A stretch of DNA of 52,894 nt from NCBI RefSeq assembly GCF_009466385.1, contig NZ_WIAQ01000014.1, positions 1-52,894 on the forward strand, given 5' to 3'. The position numbers and the translations under genes are program-made. The notes beneath the pieces are model-generated. The model worked only from the letters and a program-made list of their open reading frames with translations. It ran no database searches and was not told the origin of the DNA. Source of the stretch: Peribacillus tepidiphilus (GTDB lineage Bacteria; Bacillota; Bacilli; Bacillales; DSM-1321). Shown one piece after another: positions 24,628 to 33,583 of this stretch; the first letter of the stretch is position 1, and every line of letters starts with the position of its first letter.

Positions 24628-26283
24628 TTAACCAGCACAACAAGATAGTTTTTTAACATCTTTATCAAATGTTAAGGCAACTAATTTCAATCCTTCTGCC
24701 ATTGTTAAATATGGTGCAAGGCATTCCCGCAAATCTTCAACCGTTAGACCGAATTTTACGGCTAATGTGGCTGCATAAATAACATCACCAGCATTTTCGG
24801 CAACAATATGAACACCTAGCACTTTTAATGTTTTTGCATCAGCAACAAGTTTAAATACACCTGTCGTTTCGCGATTAACAAGCGCTCTTGGAACTGCATC
24901 AAGTGGTAAAATGGAAGTTCTCACTTCGTATCCTCTTTCTTTAGCCTGTTCTTCTGTTAACCCAACCGTAGCAATCGATGGATTCGTAAATGTAACAGCC
25001 GGAACAGTATCAAGATTTACTTTTCTCTCCAAGCCACCGATTGCATTGTCGGCAGCAATTCCACCTTGGTATGCAGCAACATAAACAAATTGTGGTCCCA
25101 TTGTTACATCTCCGGCAGCATAAATTCTAGGATTGGAGGTCCTTAAATAGTCATCAACTCTAACTTCACCACGAGAACCCACTTCTACGTTTGCAGCTTG
25201 AAGATTTAGTGCTTCCGTATTTGGCTTGCGCCCAGTAGCTACAAGTAGCTGCTCAGCTTCAATGATTTTCTTTTCACCATTAACAGTAACATGAATTTGT
25301 TTCATATCCCCGTTCTGTTCTACACGCTCAAATGTAGCACCGGTAACAAAATGAATGCCTTGTTCTGTTAATGCTTTTTCTACAGCTTCTGAAATTTCAG
25401 GATCATATTCTTTAAGAATTCTTTGACTACGCTGCATTAACGTTACTTCCACTCCTAAATGGTGAAAGAGCTGACCTAACTCCAATCCGATGTATCCAGA
25501 ACCAATAACAGCAAGACTTTTTGGCAGTTCTTCAAGCTCTAACAAAGAGGCGCTTGTTAAGTAATCAACATCTTTTAATCCCGGAATATTAGGAATGGAT
25601 GGGGAAGCTCCTGTTGCGATTAAAAAGCGTTTAGCTGTTATTTTATTACCGTTTACTTCTACTGTTTTTTCATGTACAAATTTTGCTTCTCCCTGTATTA
25701 GTTCAAACCCATATTCATCGATTAAATCAACATACTTTTGCTGACGTAATTCTTTCACAAGTTCATCTTTTTGTTCAATTAGTTTTTTCAAATCTACCGA
25801 ACCAGCTGAAGTATTTAAACCAAGAAATGGATTGTTTTTTGCTAAACGATTGATTTCTCCAGAACGTAGCAATGTTTTGGATGGAACACAGCCAATGTTT
25901 ACACAAGTTCCACCGATGGCACCACGCTCAATCATCGCCACTTTTACCCCATATTCCACTGCTTTAATAGCAGCAGAAAAAGCTCCCCCTCCAGAACCAA
26001 TGACAATAAATTCATAATCATAATCACCTTCATCATCACCAATAACAGAGCCTTTTTGTTGATGAATAGCTTCAGCTTCACCTGCCTTATAATGAGCCTT
26101 ATTCACAGCTTCTTTGGCTTTCTCGATACCTATATGTTTTGGTAATTCAAAAATAGCTTCTCCACGGCGAAAATTTACATCTACATTTTTAGCTCCTATG
26201 CTGTTTAGAGCTGTTTCAACGTGCTTTTCACATCCAGTACATGTCATACCTTCCACTTGTAAACGATATTTATGAGTTGACAA
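24628..26283 (-). CDS. merA: Mercuric reductase with N-terminal metal-binding domain
   Basis: 551 residues. One HMA domain ([12 protein letters not shown], CxxC at 15-18) is followed by a pyridine-nucleotide disulphide oxidoreductase: FAD site ([13 protein letters not shown]), redox-active [18 protein letters not shown]-binding [14 protein letters not shown]-binding YAAGD. It ends LSCCAG with the vicinal Cys pair that passes Hg(II) to the active site. It reduces Hg(II) to Hg(0) with NADPH in the cytoplasm. The start is TTG after GGAGGGGG. Last gene of the mer operon, 12 bases after the merP-like gene. All key residues are intact. Confidence 0.97.
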   Translation of the reverse strand: MSTHKYRLQVEGMTCTGCEKHVETALNSIGAKNVDVNFRRGEAIFELPKHIGIEKAKEAVNKAHYKAGEAEAIHQQKGSVIGDDEGDYDYEFIVIGSGGGAFSAAIKAVEYGVKVAMIERGAIGGTCVNIGCVPSKTLLRSGEINRLAKNNPFLGLNTSAGSVDLKKLIEQKDELVKELRQQKYVDLIDEYGFELIQGEAKFVHEKTVEVNGNKITAKRFLIATGASPSIPNIPGLKDVDYLTSASLLELEELPKSLAVIGSGYIGLELGQLFHHLGVEVTLMQRSQRILKEYDPEISEAVEKALTEQGIHFVTGATFERVEQNGDMKQIHVTVNGEKKIIEAEQLLVATGRKPNTEALNLQAANVEVGSRGEVRVDDYLRTSNPRIYAAGDVTMGPQFVYVAAYQGGIAADNAIGGLERKVNLDTVPAVTFTNPSIATVGLTEEQAKERGYEVRTSILPLDAVPRALVNRETTGVFKLVADAKTLKVLGVHIVAENAGDVIYAATLAVKFGLTVEDLRECLAPYLTMAEGLKLVALTFDKDVKKLSCCAG

Positions 26284-26295
26284 ATGAACCCCCTC

Positions 26296-26628
26296 CTATT
26301 GTTTAACACCATACCCTAATTCTAAGACGGTATTTTTTAAAGTTTTTACATCTGTTTTTGAAGCATCAAACACAACTTTAGCTGTTCCTTGGACACCTTC
26401 TGTAATTGTTACCTCAACTGTTTTTACACCTTTTACACGTTCAAGAGAACTTTTGACAACAAAGGGACAACTTGAACAATCCATTTCAGTAATGGTAAAG
26501 GTAACACTTTTAGTATTATTTCCATTCGCTGTAGTTTCTACTTTATTTTCATTACCACAAGCCGTAATAATTAGTGTGACTAAAAATATAATTAATCCAA
26601 GATTAGCTTTTTTCACACCAAAGTCCAT
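26296..26628 (-). CDS. merP: MerP-like mercury-binding lipoprotein
   Basis: 110 residues. The N-terminal hydrophobic segment LGLIIFLVTLIITACGN has a lipobox with Cys24 as the probable lipidation site. An HMA domain follows with EMDCSSCPF (CxxC). It therefore presents Hg(II) at the outer face of the membrane as a lipid-anchored form of periplasmic MerP and hands it to MerT/MerF. It lies between merT and merA with 6- and 12-base gaps. A nearby lgt could supply the lipid modification. Confidence 0.85.
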   Translation of the reverse strand: MDFGVKKANLGLIIFLVTLIITACGNENKVETTANGNNTKSVTFTITEMDCSSCPFVVKSSLERVKGVKTVEVTITEGVQGTAKVVFDASKTDVKTLKNTVLELGYGVKQ

Positions 26629-26634
26629 CTTTAC

Positions 26635-26937
26635 TTAAAAGTAACCTTTAGCCCATAATGTATAAAGAAACATGATTAACACTGCAACAGTTGTTACCCA
26701 TAAACCAACGATTGAACTTTTTTTCTTACATTTTCGCCCATAGACCAAATAAAATGAGTAACCGAGTAAAACAAAAGTGACAATCCTTAACATCGTCTGA
26801 TACTTAGTAGAATAAATCGCTAATCCTCCTGCAAAACCTGTAAGTCCAAGAGGAATTAAAATAAGTGGTCCTAAGCAACAACCAGCCATAACAAAACCAG
26901 AAAATAAAGTTAATAACTGTGAAACTTTCTCTTTCAT
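26635..26937 (-). CDS. merT: Mercuric ion transporter MerT
   Basis: About 100 residues with three hydrophobic helices. The first contains the Cys pair AGCCLGPLILIPLG expected in MerT for taking Hg(II) through the membrane; a further Cys lies in GRKCKKKS between helices 2 and 3. The start is the ATG after GTAGGTG. Operon position and spacing match Bacillus mer operons. Confidence 0.88.
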   Translation of the reverse strand: MKEKVSQLLTLFSGFVMAGCCLGPLILIPLGLTGFAGGLAIYSTKYQTMLRIVTFVLLGYSFYLVYGRKCKKKSSIVGLWVTTVAVLIMFLYTLWAKGYF

Positions 26938-26950
26938 CTTTATCACCTAC

Positions 26951-27184
26951 CTAATCAACAGAACAACAAGAGTCATTTTTGCAATTTGATTTGCTTGACT
27001 TGTTATAGGAAAAAATCGCTAATGTAAGGAAAATCGCTAACGCTGGTATTAAAACATAATCTAAATATCCAGTAATACTGGCTAGTCCAACAGAACCTAA
27101 CAAGATATTTAAAATAGGTGTAGCACAACATAATATAGTAACAAGTGTTCCGATCACTCCTGTAGTAAATGTCTTATTTTTCAT
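26951..27184 (-). CDS. merF: MerF-like mercury transport protein
   Basis: 77 residues with two membrane helices. LCCATPILNILLGSVGL carries the vicinal Cys pair in the first helix, and the C-terminus NCKNDSCCSVD has further Cys residues, as in MerF. GGGGG precedes the chosen ATG. A second, parallel Hg(II) uptake route beside MerT, immediately after merR. Confidence 0.85.
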   Translation of the reverse strand: MKNKTFTTGVIGTLVTILCCATPILNILLGSVGLASITGYLDYVLIPALAIFLTLAIFSYNKSSKSNCKNDSCCSVD

Positions 27185-27200
27185 TGATATCCCCCTTTCT

Positions 27201-27599
27201 TTAATCATCAATCAGAAATTCAATAATTGGACATTCATGTAGTTGCTCTTCATTCGGACAACGTTCTTTTAATTTGTTCAACATATTTTCAATACGCTTT
27301 AAATCTTTCATTCGTTGTTGAACCTCATCTATTTTTTGAGAAACAAAGTTATACATATCCGCACATCGAACCTCATCCTTATCAACAACACCAAGTAATT
27401 TATGAATTTCACTTAGAGAAAACCCTAATTCCTGCATACGTTTAATAAAACCAATACGCTTCACAGTATCTTCCGAGTACAATCGATATCCCGATTTTGT
27501 TCTTGAAGGTTCTTTGATTAAGCCTTTTCTCTCGTAATATCTAATGGTTTCTTTATTAACGTTACATTTGTCAGCAAGTTCACCAATACGATATTTCAC
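27201..27599 (-). CDS. merR: Mercury-responsive regulator MerR
   Basis: 132 residues. The N-terminal winged helix (YRIGELADKCNVNKETIRYYERKGLI) is followed by a long dimerisation helix and Cys79, Cys114 and Cys123, the trigonal Hg(II) ligands known from Bacillus RC607 MerR. It starts with GTG. First gene of the operon, so it controls its own promoter; Hg(II) converts it from repressor to activator by untwisting a long spacer. Confidence 0.97.
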   Translation of the reverse strand: MKYRIGELADKCNVNKETIRYYERKGLIKEPSRTKSGYRLYSEDTVKRIGFIKRMQELGFSLSEIHKLLGVVDKDEVRCADMYNFVSQKIDEVQQRMKDLKRIENMLNKLKERCPNEEQLHECPIIEFLIDD

Positions 27600-27617
27600 C
27601 TTATCACCCCTAGATAA

Positions 27618-27649
27618 AGTATAAACCCTGTACCATAGTACAGGGTCAA
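27618..27649 (-). promoter_or_regulatory. mer promoter and MerR operator
   Basis: On the minus strand: -35 TTGACC (27644-27649), 20-base spacer, -10 TATACT (27618-27623). The spacer holds a perfect 8-4-8 dyad CCCTGTAC/GTACAGGG (27626-27645). The over-long spacer with a central dyad is diagnostic of MerR-type control. Confidence 0.93.
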
Positions 27650-27766
27650 ATGAATTTCGAAGTTTTTATAGCTTATTAAAATCTACTCTTGTTAATTTAT
27701 GAAGAAGTTTAAAGAACTTTTTTGTCACTCATTACTTTTGTCTATTAGCATATTCAACTTGCAGAT

Positions 27767-28045
27767 TTAACAACATTGATTTAAGCCTAATAAGACGAAT
27801 TGAACGCCTTCTCCCGTTTCTTCCGCATCGAATGTAACTCCTTCGATGATAGAAGCCATTTGCTCATTAATCGCTACCTGAATACCATTAATGTTCTTCA
27901 ACCGATCAGTGGTTTGAGGGTTATCTAATGATAAACTAAGTTGCGGACCGCAACATCCTCCACCTGCAGAAGAAAAATGAAACCCTTCTTTATCGTGTTC
28001 CTTTAGAGTATCTTGTAATGCTTGTTTTGCTTGATCACAATACAA
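27767..28045 (-). pseudogene. IscA/HesB-like Fe-S protein, N-terminus disrupted
   Basis: Reads DQAKQALQDTLKEHDKEG, then GGGCCGPQLSLSLD and a final NQCC, the pattern of Bacillaceae HesB/IscA-like proteins. The first few residues of the family are replaced by unrelated sequence and no ATG or ribosome site is present. The upstream DNA is an IS3 fragment, so an insertion has probably removed the start. Expression from an alternative TTG cannot be excluded. Confidence 0.7.
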
Positions 28046-28087
28046 GATAAGAGCCAGTATGTCCAGAAAAGGTAATTGTTTAGATAA

Positions 28088-28300
28088 TGCTGGGGTGGAG
28101 AACTTTTTAAGCCATTTGAAGACAGAATGTGTGTATATGTATAAGTTTGAAACAGTTGAGGAAATGAAACAAGCTATTTCACAATATATGAAATTCTACA
28201 ACAACGAACGTATACAAAATTAAACAGCTGTAGCCCTAAATAATATCTAGGCTACAGCTGATTAAAAAATGCCCTTTTTAAATACTGTCCACTGGACAGG
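28088..28300 (+). pseudogene. IS3-family OrfB 3' fragment with element end
   Basis: Reads ENFLSHLKTECVYMYKFETV then EEMKQAISQYMKFYNNERIQ, the C-terminal catalytic-Glu region of an IS3-family transposase, then stops. A hairpin (28225-28260) and the small palindrome CTGTCCACTGGACAG near 28286 probably mark the element's end. It adjoins the truncated IscA-like gene. Confidence 0.75.
28225..28260 (+). terminator. Hairpin within the IS3 fragment
   Basis: CAGCTGTAGCC pairs perfectly with GGCTACAGCTG around a 14-base loop, followed by ATTAAAAAA. This is a usual post-transposase stem of such elements. Confidence 0.6.
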
Positions 28301-28482
28301 GAGAAGTTCAACAGACGGTACTCCTTTTTGTTACATAATCACTAATTATCGGTAGTTCTATATGAAAAAATAGGCTGAACACTAGCTTTTTTATATACCC
28401 CGGAATATCTGAAGTAGTTGTACCTTTATTAGTCACGACCTATGGATAAATAGTTTAAAGACTTGCTACACAGGATTAAAAA

Positions 28483-28508
28483 AGGCTATCGATTTTTTTC
28501 GATAGCCT
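28483..28508 (-). terminator. lgt terminator
   Basis: AGGCTATCGA and TCGATAGCCT form a perfect 10-bp stem with a T-rich loop. On the minus strand it is followed by TTTTTTAAT. It lies 18 bases after the lgt stop. Confidence 0.85.
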
Positions 28509-28526
28509 AAAAATGAATAGTTTAAT

Positions 28527-29333
28527 TTAATCTTTATATCTAGCTGTCAAATTTTTTCTAGTTCGTCTGTATAATATAAGAACTGTACTTGCAATCACCA
28601 AAGTAATAGATAAAACTTGAGCCATTCTTAAATTATCCGTTAGCATTAAACTATCTGTTCTCATTCCTTCAATAAAGAATCTACCAATCGAATACCATAT
28701 AACATAAGTCAAGAATACTTCTCCACGTTTTAAGTTTAAACGTTGGAATATCAATAAAATCAGAAACCCTATAAAGTTCCATAGAGACTCATACAAAAAT
28801 GTTGGATGATAATAACTTCCTTCAATGTACATTTGATTAATGATAAAATCAGGAAGCTGAAGGCTTTCTAAAAACTCTCTTGATACAGGTCCCCCATGTG
28901 CTTCCTGATTCATGAAGTTTCCCCAACGTCCAATCGCTTGCCCGAGTATAATGCTTGGTGCTGCGATATCTGCCAATTTCCAAAAGCTCAAATTCTTTTT
29001 CTTTGCAAAAACAACTGTTGTTACAATAGCACCTATTAAAGCCCCATGAATGGCAATTCCGCCTTTCCATATAGCTATAATCTCATCGGAGTGTTGCGAA
29101 TAATACGACCAATTAAAGATGACATAATAAATTCTGGCACATATCAAAGCTATAGGGACAGCCCATAATACAAGATCGGTAAATACTTCTTTTTGTAATC
29201 CCCTTTTTGCTGCTTCATTAGTAGCAATATACAATCCTAATAAGAGTCCTGTACCAATAATAATTCCGTACCAATGAATACTTAAAGGTCCTAATTCCAG
29301 CGCAATTGGATTTAAAGGTTTAATGGTTTCCAT
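28527..29333 (-). CDS. lgt: Prolipoprotein diacylglyceryl transferase
   Basis: 268 residues with about seven membrane helices. Family signatures: [14 protein letters not shown] near the N-terminus and [14 protein letters not shown] with the essential Arg/Asn/Glu/His positions, then YHPTFLYES and a conserved [11 protein letters not shown]. It transfers diacylglycerol to the lipobox Cys of prolipoproteins. Chromosomes carry one copy with hprK/ppaX; this one lies among metal-resistance genes, so it is probably an accessory second copy. AGGAG lies inside the overlapping upstream small gene. Confidence 0.95.
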   Translation of the reverse strand: METIKPLNPIALELGPLSIHWYGIIIGTGLLLGLYIATNEAAKRGLQKEVFTDLVLWAVPIALICARIYYVIFNWSYYSQHSDEIIAIWKGGIAIHGALIGAIVTTVVFAKKKNLSFWKLADIAAPSIILGQAIGRWGNFMNQEAHGGPVSREFLESLQLPDFIINQMYIEGSYYHPTFLYESLWNFIGFLILLIFQRLNLKRGEVFLTYVIWYSIGRFFIEGMRTDSLMLTDNLRMAQVLSITLVIASTVLILYRRTRKNLTARYKD

Positions 29334-29482
29334 TTGCTAAAGTCTCCTTTCTGACCTTTTTTCCATGAATTTTCTTCTAATATAGCAGCTAATATAGCTA
29401 GTCTTGATTTCGTTATTTCTGCTGGTATGCCCATCGCTCTAAGACGATTTACGATTTGAAGAACCCGCTTTTCCTTATTCAT
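29312..29482 (-). CDS. 56-residue protein overlapping the lgt start
   Basis: Starts at an ATG after GAGGTTAG. Reads [20 protein letters not shown], then [20 protein letters not shown] and [10 protein letters not shown], and overlaps lgt by 22 bases. Its end contains the lgt ribosome site, so the two are translationally coupled. The composition is helical and protein-like. No family recognised; a tail resembling small DNA-binding or transposition-associated proteins is possible. Confidence 0.5.
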   Translation of the reverse strand: MNKEKRVLQIVNRLRAMGIPAEITKSRLAILAAILEENSWKKGQKGDFSKWKPLNL

Positions 29483-29533
29483 TTTATTCTAACCTCATTT
29501 GGCAGTTTAAAGTTATTTACCGATATCTTGAGT

Positions 29534-29963
29534 TTAGCAGCTAAATGATTTCATTCTTGTACTTCTTCTGTTAGTGAAGACGTTTCAAAAGTAAAGTTCT
29601 TGATTTGATTTATATTCTCTTTAATGCTTGTGATTGAAACAAATATTGTCCGTGTTTAACGCCACCTCTTGCAAATAGACCCTCATTTCATTTGTAGCTT
29701 TTACAATTTGTTAAAATACAGAAGCAGTTTCTGCAATTAGATGGATGCCGATTGCGACTTCTTTCTGTCCTTCCACAATAGAATTAACTGTTTGACTAAG
29801 ATCATAGACGATTTCATTAAAAACTAAAGAAATTTACTTTGCAGATCTATCAGATTGTTTAGCTAACTTTCGGATTTCCTCTGTAACTTCTGTAACTACG
29901 AAAAACCTTTTTCCGTACTCGTCGGCTCTTGCTGCTTCAATTTTTGATTCTTACAGTTTTCAT
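29534..29963 (-). pseudogene. Methyl-accepting chemotaxis protein, decayed
   Basis: An intact ribosome site and ATG (AGGAGGATGGTATG) lead after only a few codons into AARADEYGKRFFVVTEV, then TEEIRKLAKQSDRSAK, the signalling hairpin tip region of MCPs (normally ARAGE.GRGFAVVA.EVR). Several in-frame stops (for example after RSAK) follow. The sensor, membrane helices and HAMP domain are gone, so a large internal deletion joined the start to the C-terminal part. Its promoter still carries the shared box at 30006-30038. Confidence 0.8.
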
Positions 29964-30005
29964 ACCATCCTCCTAAACCAACGATTCTAATAACCAGATA
30001 AATAT

Positions 30006-30038
30006 ATCTTAATAAATAAATTTGCAGAATTTATGTAG
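30006..30038 (-). promoter_or_regulatory. Shared promoter box, copy at the chemotaxis pseudogene
   Basis: On the minus strand CTACATAAATTCTGCAAA (30021-30038), 9 bases, then TAAGAT (30006-30011) as a weak -10. Differs from the box consensus only at one position. Four other copies precede metal-island genes. Confidence 0.6.
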
Positions 30039-30165
30039 AGGAAATAATAAAAAAATATCCCTCTTCTTTAGAAATACCGCCAACCTATTAAGTTGACGGT
30101 TCATCACTCATTTATTAATTATTCATTGATTGCATGTAATAATCTGATCTTGTAATTCCTTGATG

Positions 30166-30290
30166 GGATGATGATTAACATATTTATTTTAATAATCCGT
30201 TGACAGGTACGAAAAATAAAAGAGCACCCAAAAGCTGAATTTTAGAAGCTTGGGTGCAAATAAGAAGACAGGAAATCACAAATTAATCAA
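30166..30290 (+). pseudogene. 3' fragment of a second C39-peptidase-like gene
   Basis: DNA closely matches the end of the gene at 32529-33401 (about 33270-33400). It reads as YFNNPLTGTKNKRAPKS with a stop and small indels. It lies just past the asnB stop on the opposite strand, so asnB is bracketed by an intact and a fragmentary copy of the same gene. Confidence 0.75.
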
Positions 30291-30291
30291 A

Positions 30292-32190
30292 TTAGATTGA
30301 TAGCAGCTGCTTGTCTTTTTTATATACATTTGTAAAATCGTATTTCTTTTCCACATATACTTGGTGCCAAATCATAAAGATAAGAACGGTCCAAATTTTT
30401 CGGCTGTGATCTGCCTTATCGCTACAATGCTCGTCTAGTAAACGGTACAATAGATCTTTATTAAATAAATGATCTGTTGCACTTTCTTTTATAATATTTT
30501 TCGACCAGTCATACATTTCGTTTTTCAACCAATGACGAATTGGCACGGGAAACCCTAATTTTTTTCGATGTAAAACATGATCTGGCACAATACCCTCCGC
30601 TGCTCTGCGCAAAATGTATTTCGTCGTATTATTTGCTGTCTTCATCTCTGGAGGAATTTTTGCCGCTACTTCAAACACTGCTTTATCTAAAAATGGAACC
30701 CGCAATTCTAATGAATGGGCCATTGTCATTTTGTCCGCTTTTAATAAAATATCGCCACGCAGCCATGTATGAATATCAATATATTGCATCCGGTTTACAG
30801 GAGGATAATGGGTTGTTTCTCTATAAAAAGGAGCTGTAATATTTGTATATTCTAATCCCCTCTTATATCCTTTTAGCAGCTTTTGTTTTTCTGCCTCGCT
30901 ATACATTTTCGCATTGCCGATATATCGTTCTTCCATGGGTGTTGTACCACGCTCAATAAAACTTTTTCCTTTTATTCCTTCCGGGAGTATTCCTGCAATC
31001 ACTCTCAAGGCTGATTTAGCTGCATTTGGCATTCGCTCAAAGAGTTCCAATGACTGCGACTCACGATAAATATTATAACCCCCAAACAGCTCGTCTGCTC
31101 CCTCACCGGAAAGAACGACCGTTACATGCTTTCTTGCTTCCCGGGCAACAAAATAAAGCGGCACTGCAGCAGGGTCGGCAAGTGGATCATCCATATGCCA
31201 CATAATTTTCGGCAATTCCTCCATATATTCCTCTGGTGAAATGACATAGCTAATATTCTCAACGCCCAACTTTTCCGCTGTTTCTTTTGCCACATCAATT
31301 TCACTGAAGCCTTCCCGCTCAAAGCCGACAGAAAATGTCTTGATATGAGGGTTGAATTGTTTCGCAATCGCTGCAATGAAGGATGAATCAATTCCTCCTG
31401 ATAAAAACGAACCTACCGGCACATCGCTGCGCATATGCACTTGCACGGAATCGAACAGCGCGTTGCGAATTTCTTTGACAAGTTCATCTTCTGATTTGAT
31501 GATAGGTTGGAATTTGGCTTTCCAATAGCGATGAATGGTTAATTTTTCACCGATTTTTTTCTTAATATAATGACCCGGTTCTAACTTTTTAATACCAACA
31601 GACATCGTCATTGGTTCAGGTACATATTGGAATGTTAAATAATGCTGCAGTGAATCATAGTCTAATAAATCATTTTTAAGAGCGAGCAAAATACTTTTCT
31701 TCTCGGAAGCAAAAAAGGTACGGTCGCCCTGTTCCATATAGAAAAATGGTTTTATGCCAAACGGGTCACGTGCCGCAAAAATCGTTCTCTCTTGTTTGTC
31801 CCAGATGACGAAAGCAAACATACCTCGAAGCTTTTCTACAGCTTTTTCTTTTTCAGCACTATAAAGAGCAATAATGACTTCTGTATCGGAATGAGTAGTA
31901 AATTTATATCCATTTGCAAGCAATTCTTCTCGCAATTCCACATAGTTGTAGATTTCCCCATTAAATATGATCCAATATCGTTCATTTTCATAGGACAATG
32001 GCTGGTGCCCTGTCTCAAGATCGATAATACTCAAACGTCGAAATCCAAAATTCACATATTCATCAAAAAAATAACCACCATCGTCAGGACCGCGATGAGT
32101 AATGTTATCATTCATTTCTTGAAACGTTTCTTTCCATTTTTCATCAATGATTCTTGGATGATCATGAATACAACCAATAAAACCGCACAT
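30292..32190 (-). CDS. asnB: Asparagine synthase (glutamine-hydrolysing)
   Basis: 632 residues when started at MCGFIGC, which exposes the catalytic Cys2. This start is required by the mechanism, and the nine codons upstream are excluded. The N-terminal class II glutaminase domain (THRGPDDGG, FNGEIYNY) is followed by the synthetase domain with the pyrophosphatase loop SGGIDSS and VVLSGEGADELFGGY. It converts Asp plus Gln plus ATP to Asn plus Glu. The length equals B. subtilis AsnB. No T-box is visible upstream; a long inverted repeat lies in the leader (32228-32314). Confidence 0.95.
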   Translation of the reverse strand: MCGFIGCIHDHPRIIDEKWKETFQEMNDNITHRGPDDGGYFFDEYVNFGFRRLSIIDLETGHQPLSYENERYWIIFNGEIYNYVELREELLANGYKFTTHSDTEVIIALYSAEKEKAVEKLRGMFAFVIWDKQERTIFAARDPFGIKPFFYMEQGDRTFFASEKKSILLALKNDLLDYDSLQHYLTFQYVPEPMTMSVGIKKLEPGHYIKKKIGEKLTIHRYWKAKFQPIIKSEDELVKEIRNALFDSVQVHMRSDVPVGSFLSGGIDSSFIAAIAKQFNPHIKTFSVGFEREGFSEIDVAKETAEKLGVENISYVISPEEYMEELPKIMWHMDDPLADPAAVPLYFVAREARKHVTVVLSGEGADELFGGYNIYRESQSLELFERMPNAAKSALRVIAGILPEGIKGKSFIERGTTPMEERYIGNAKMYSEAEKQKLLKGYKRGLEYTNITAPFYRETTHYPPVNRMQYIDIHTWLRGDILLKADKMTMAHSLELRVPFLDKAVFEVAAKIPPEMKTANNTTKYILRRAAEGIVPDHVLHRKKLGFPVPIRHWLKNEMYDWSKNIIKESATDHLFNKDLLYRLLDEHCSDKADHSRKIWTVLIFMIWHQVYVEKKYDFTNVYKKDKQLLSI

Positions 32191-32227
32191 GATATTGCTA
32201 TTCCCCCACTTTATCAAATTTAAATTT

Positions 32228-32314
32228 TATAGATTGTATCAAGACTTGGGTTAGCAAAATATAATATTTTGATCTTATTTAAATTTAACAAACTCTATTT
32301 TTATACAATCTATA
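32228..32314. repeat. Long inverted repeat in the asnB leader
   Basis: TATAGATTGTAT (32228-32239) and ATACAATCTATA (32303-32314) are perfect complements 63 bases apart, in the region between asnB and the divergent C39-like gene. They could base-pair in the asnB leader RNA or bind a regulator. There is no GC-rich terminator stem. Confidence 0.5.
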
Positions 32315-32528
32315 GGTTCCTGTAATGAACTTTTTACATAAATTATTCCTCCTGAAACCTGCTTGCGATATTTTCATTCCTCTAACATATTAAAACAATA
32401 AAATGTGGAGAAATTATGGATTTTTTTGAGATTGTTACATAATTACATGATAAGAATCATCTCCATTGTTTCTGCATATTTAGTCGATAATATAAAAACA
32501 GCAAGTTTAACAAAGGGGTGCAGCTGTC

Positions 32529-33401
32529 ATGTTAGGGATTATACTTTTTTTAGCCTTTATGATTGTTTCACTTTCTATTTTTCTTTTACGAAAGCCAACC
32601 AATGAGAAGTTATATAAACTAGCAATAGGGTCCTATATCGCTTTTTTCCTATTGTTTTTAACTCTATTTGTCCATTATGTAAATTCTGAAAATATGGTCG
32701 ATGCTATAAAAAATCTAGTACAGAAAACATCATATAAAAATAAAGTTGAAGAGAGAAATTCGTCATCTAGACATTCAAAAGAACAAGTCCCTGTTAAATC
32801 AACTCTCATTGATGCCCCCCTTCTCTCGCAACTTCCAGAACTACCAAGGGGGTGCGAGGTAACAAGTCTGGCAATGCTTTTGAATCACGCGGGAATCAAA
32901 GTAGACAAGATGACACTAGCGAAGCAAATAAAGAAAAACCCAACTCCTTATCGAATACATAATGGAAAAGTATTTTATGGACATCCAAATGAAGGGTTTG
33001 TTGGTGACATGTATACAAAAAAGAAACCGGGATACGGTGTCTATCATAAACCTATAAAAGAATTAGCCGAGAGTTATTTACCTAACCAAATCGTTGATTT
33101 AACAGGACAGTCATTTGAAGAAATATATAAATATTTGTCTAAAGGTACTCCAGTTTGGGTTATTACTAACACAACCTTTCGTGTACTTCCTCCATCTGAA
33201 TTTATTGAATGGCAGACCCCGCAAGGTCCTATAAAAATTACATACCGGGAGCATTCCGTGTTAATCACCGGATATGATGAGCAATATATTTATTTTAATG
33301 ACCCGTTGATAGGTACGAAAAATAAAAAAGCACCTAAGTCTGAATTTATAAACGCTTGGATACAAATGGGTAAACAAGCTATTACCTATAACCACAATTA
33401 A
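32529..33401 (+). CDS. C39-family cysteine peptidase-like protein (YvpB-like)
   Basis: 290 residues. The N-terminal membrane region contains two hydrophobic stretches ([19 protein letters not shown] and [13 protein letters not shown]). A Peptidase_C39_2 domain follows from about 95, with Cys in [14 protein letters not shown], His in [12 protein letters not shown] and Asp/Asn in YFNDPL. It is probably exported or membrane-anchored, facing outside. Its substrate is unknown; C39_2 members are not necessarily bacteriocin processors. The ribosome site is GGGGTG. A fragment of a paralogue lies at 30166. Confidence 0.85.
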   Translation: MLGIILFLAFMIVSLSIFLLRKPTNEKLYKLAIGSYIAFFLLFLTLFVHYVNSENMVDAIKNLVQKTSYKNKVEERNSSSRHSKEQVPVKSTLIDAPLLSQLPELPRGCEVTSLAMLLNHAGIKVDKMTLAKQIKKNPTPYRIHNGKVFYGHPNEGFVGDMYTKKKPGYGVYHKPIKELAESYLPNQIVDLTGQSFEEIYKYLSKGTPVWVITNTTFRVLPPSEFIEWQTPQGPIKITYREHSVLITGYDEQYIYFNDPLIGTKNKKAPKSEFINAWIQMGKQAITYNHN

Positions 33402-33506
33402 CCGGTTATAGATAGTGGTTTATCTTTTTTGTTTCATATCCTCCATTAACATCGAATAATTATTTTCTCTAAATTACTTTGTGGAAAATTATTTATATAA
33501 CTCTTT

Positions 33507-33539
33507 CTCCATAAATTTTGCACATTTATTTTTTATAAT
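33507..33539 (+). promoter_or_regulatory. Shared promoter box before the multicopper oxidase
   Basis: CTCCATAAATTTTGCACA (33507-33524), 9 bases, then a perfect -10 TATAAT (33534-33539), about 45 bases before the start codon. There is no good -35, so an activator occupying the box is expected. Confidence 0.75.
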
Positions 33540-33583
33540 AACGCTAGTTATGATTTAAATCTCATGTTTATGGAGGGATGTAC

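Noticed and set aside
24628-28045. Organomercurial lyase (merB)
   Set aside because: Every frame in and around the operon was accounted for; no MerB-like sequence is present, so resistance should be narrow-spectrum.
30540-32223. Long plus-strand frames within asnB
   Set aside because: They are antisense to an intact, well-conserved enzyme gene and have no ribosome sites or recognisable protein pattern.
32191-32528. T-box or amino-acid riboswitch upstream of asnB
   Set aside because: No T-box sequence (AGGGTGGNACCGCG-like), no specifier loop and no GC-rich terminator were found in the leader.
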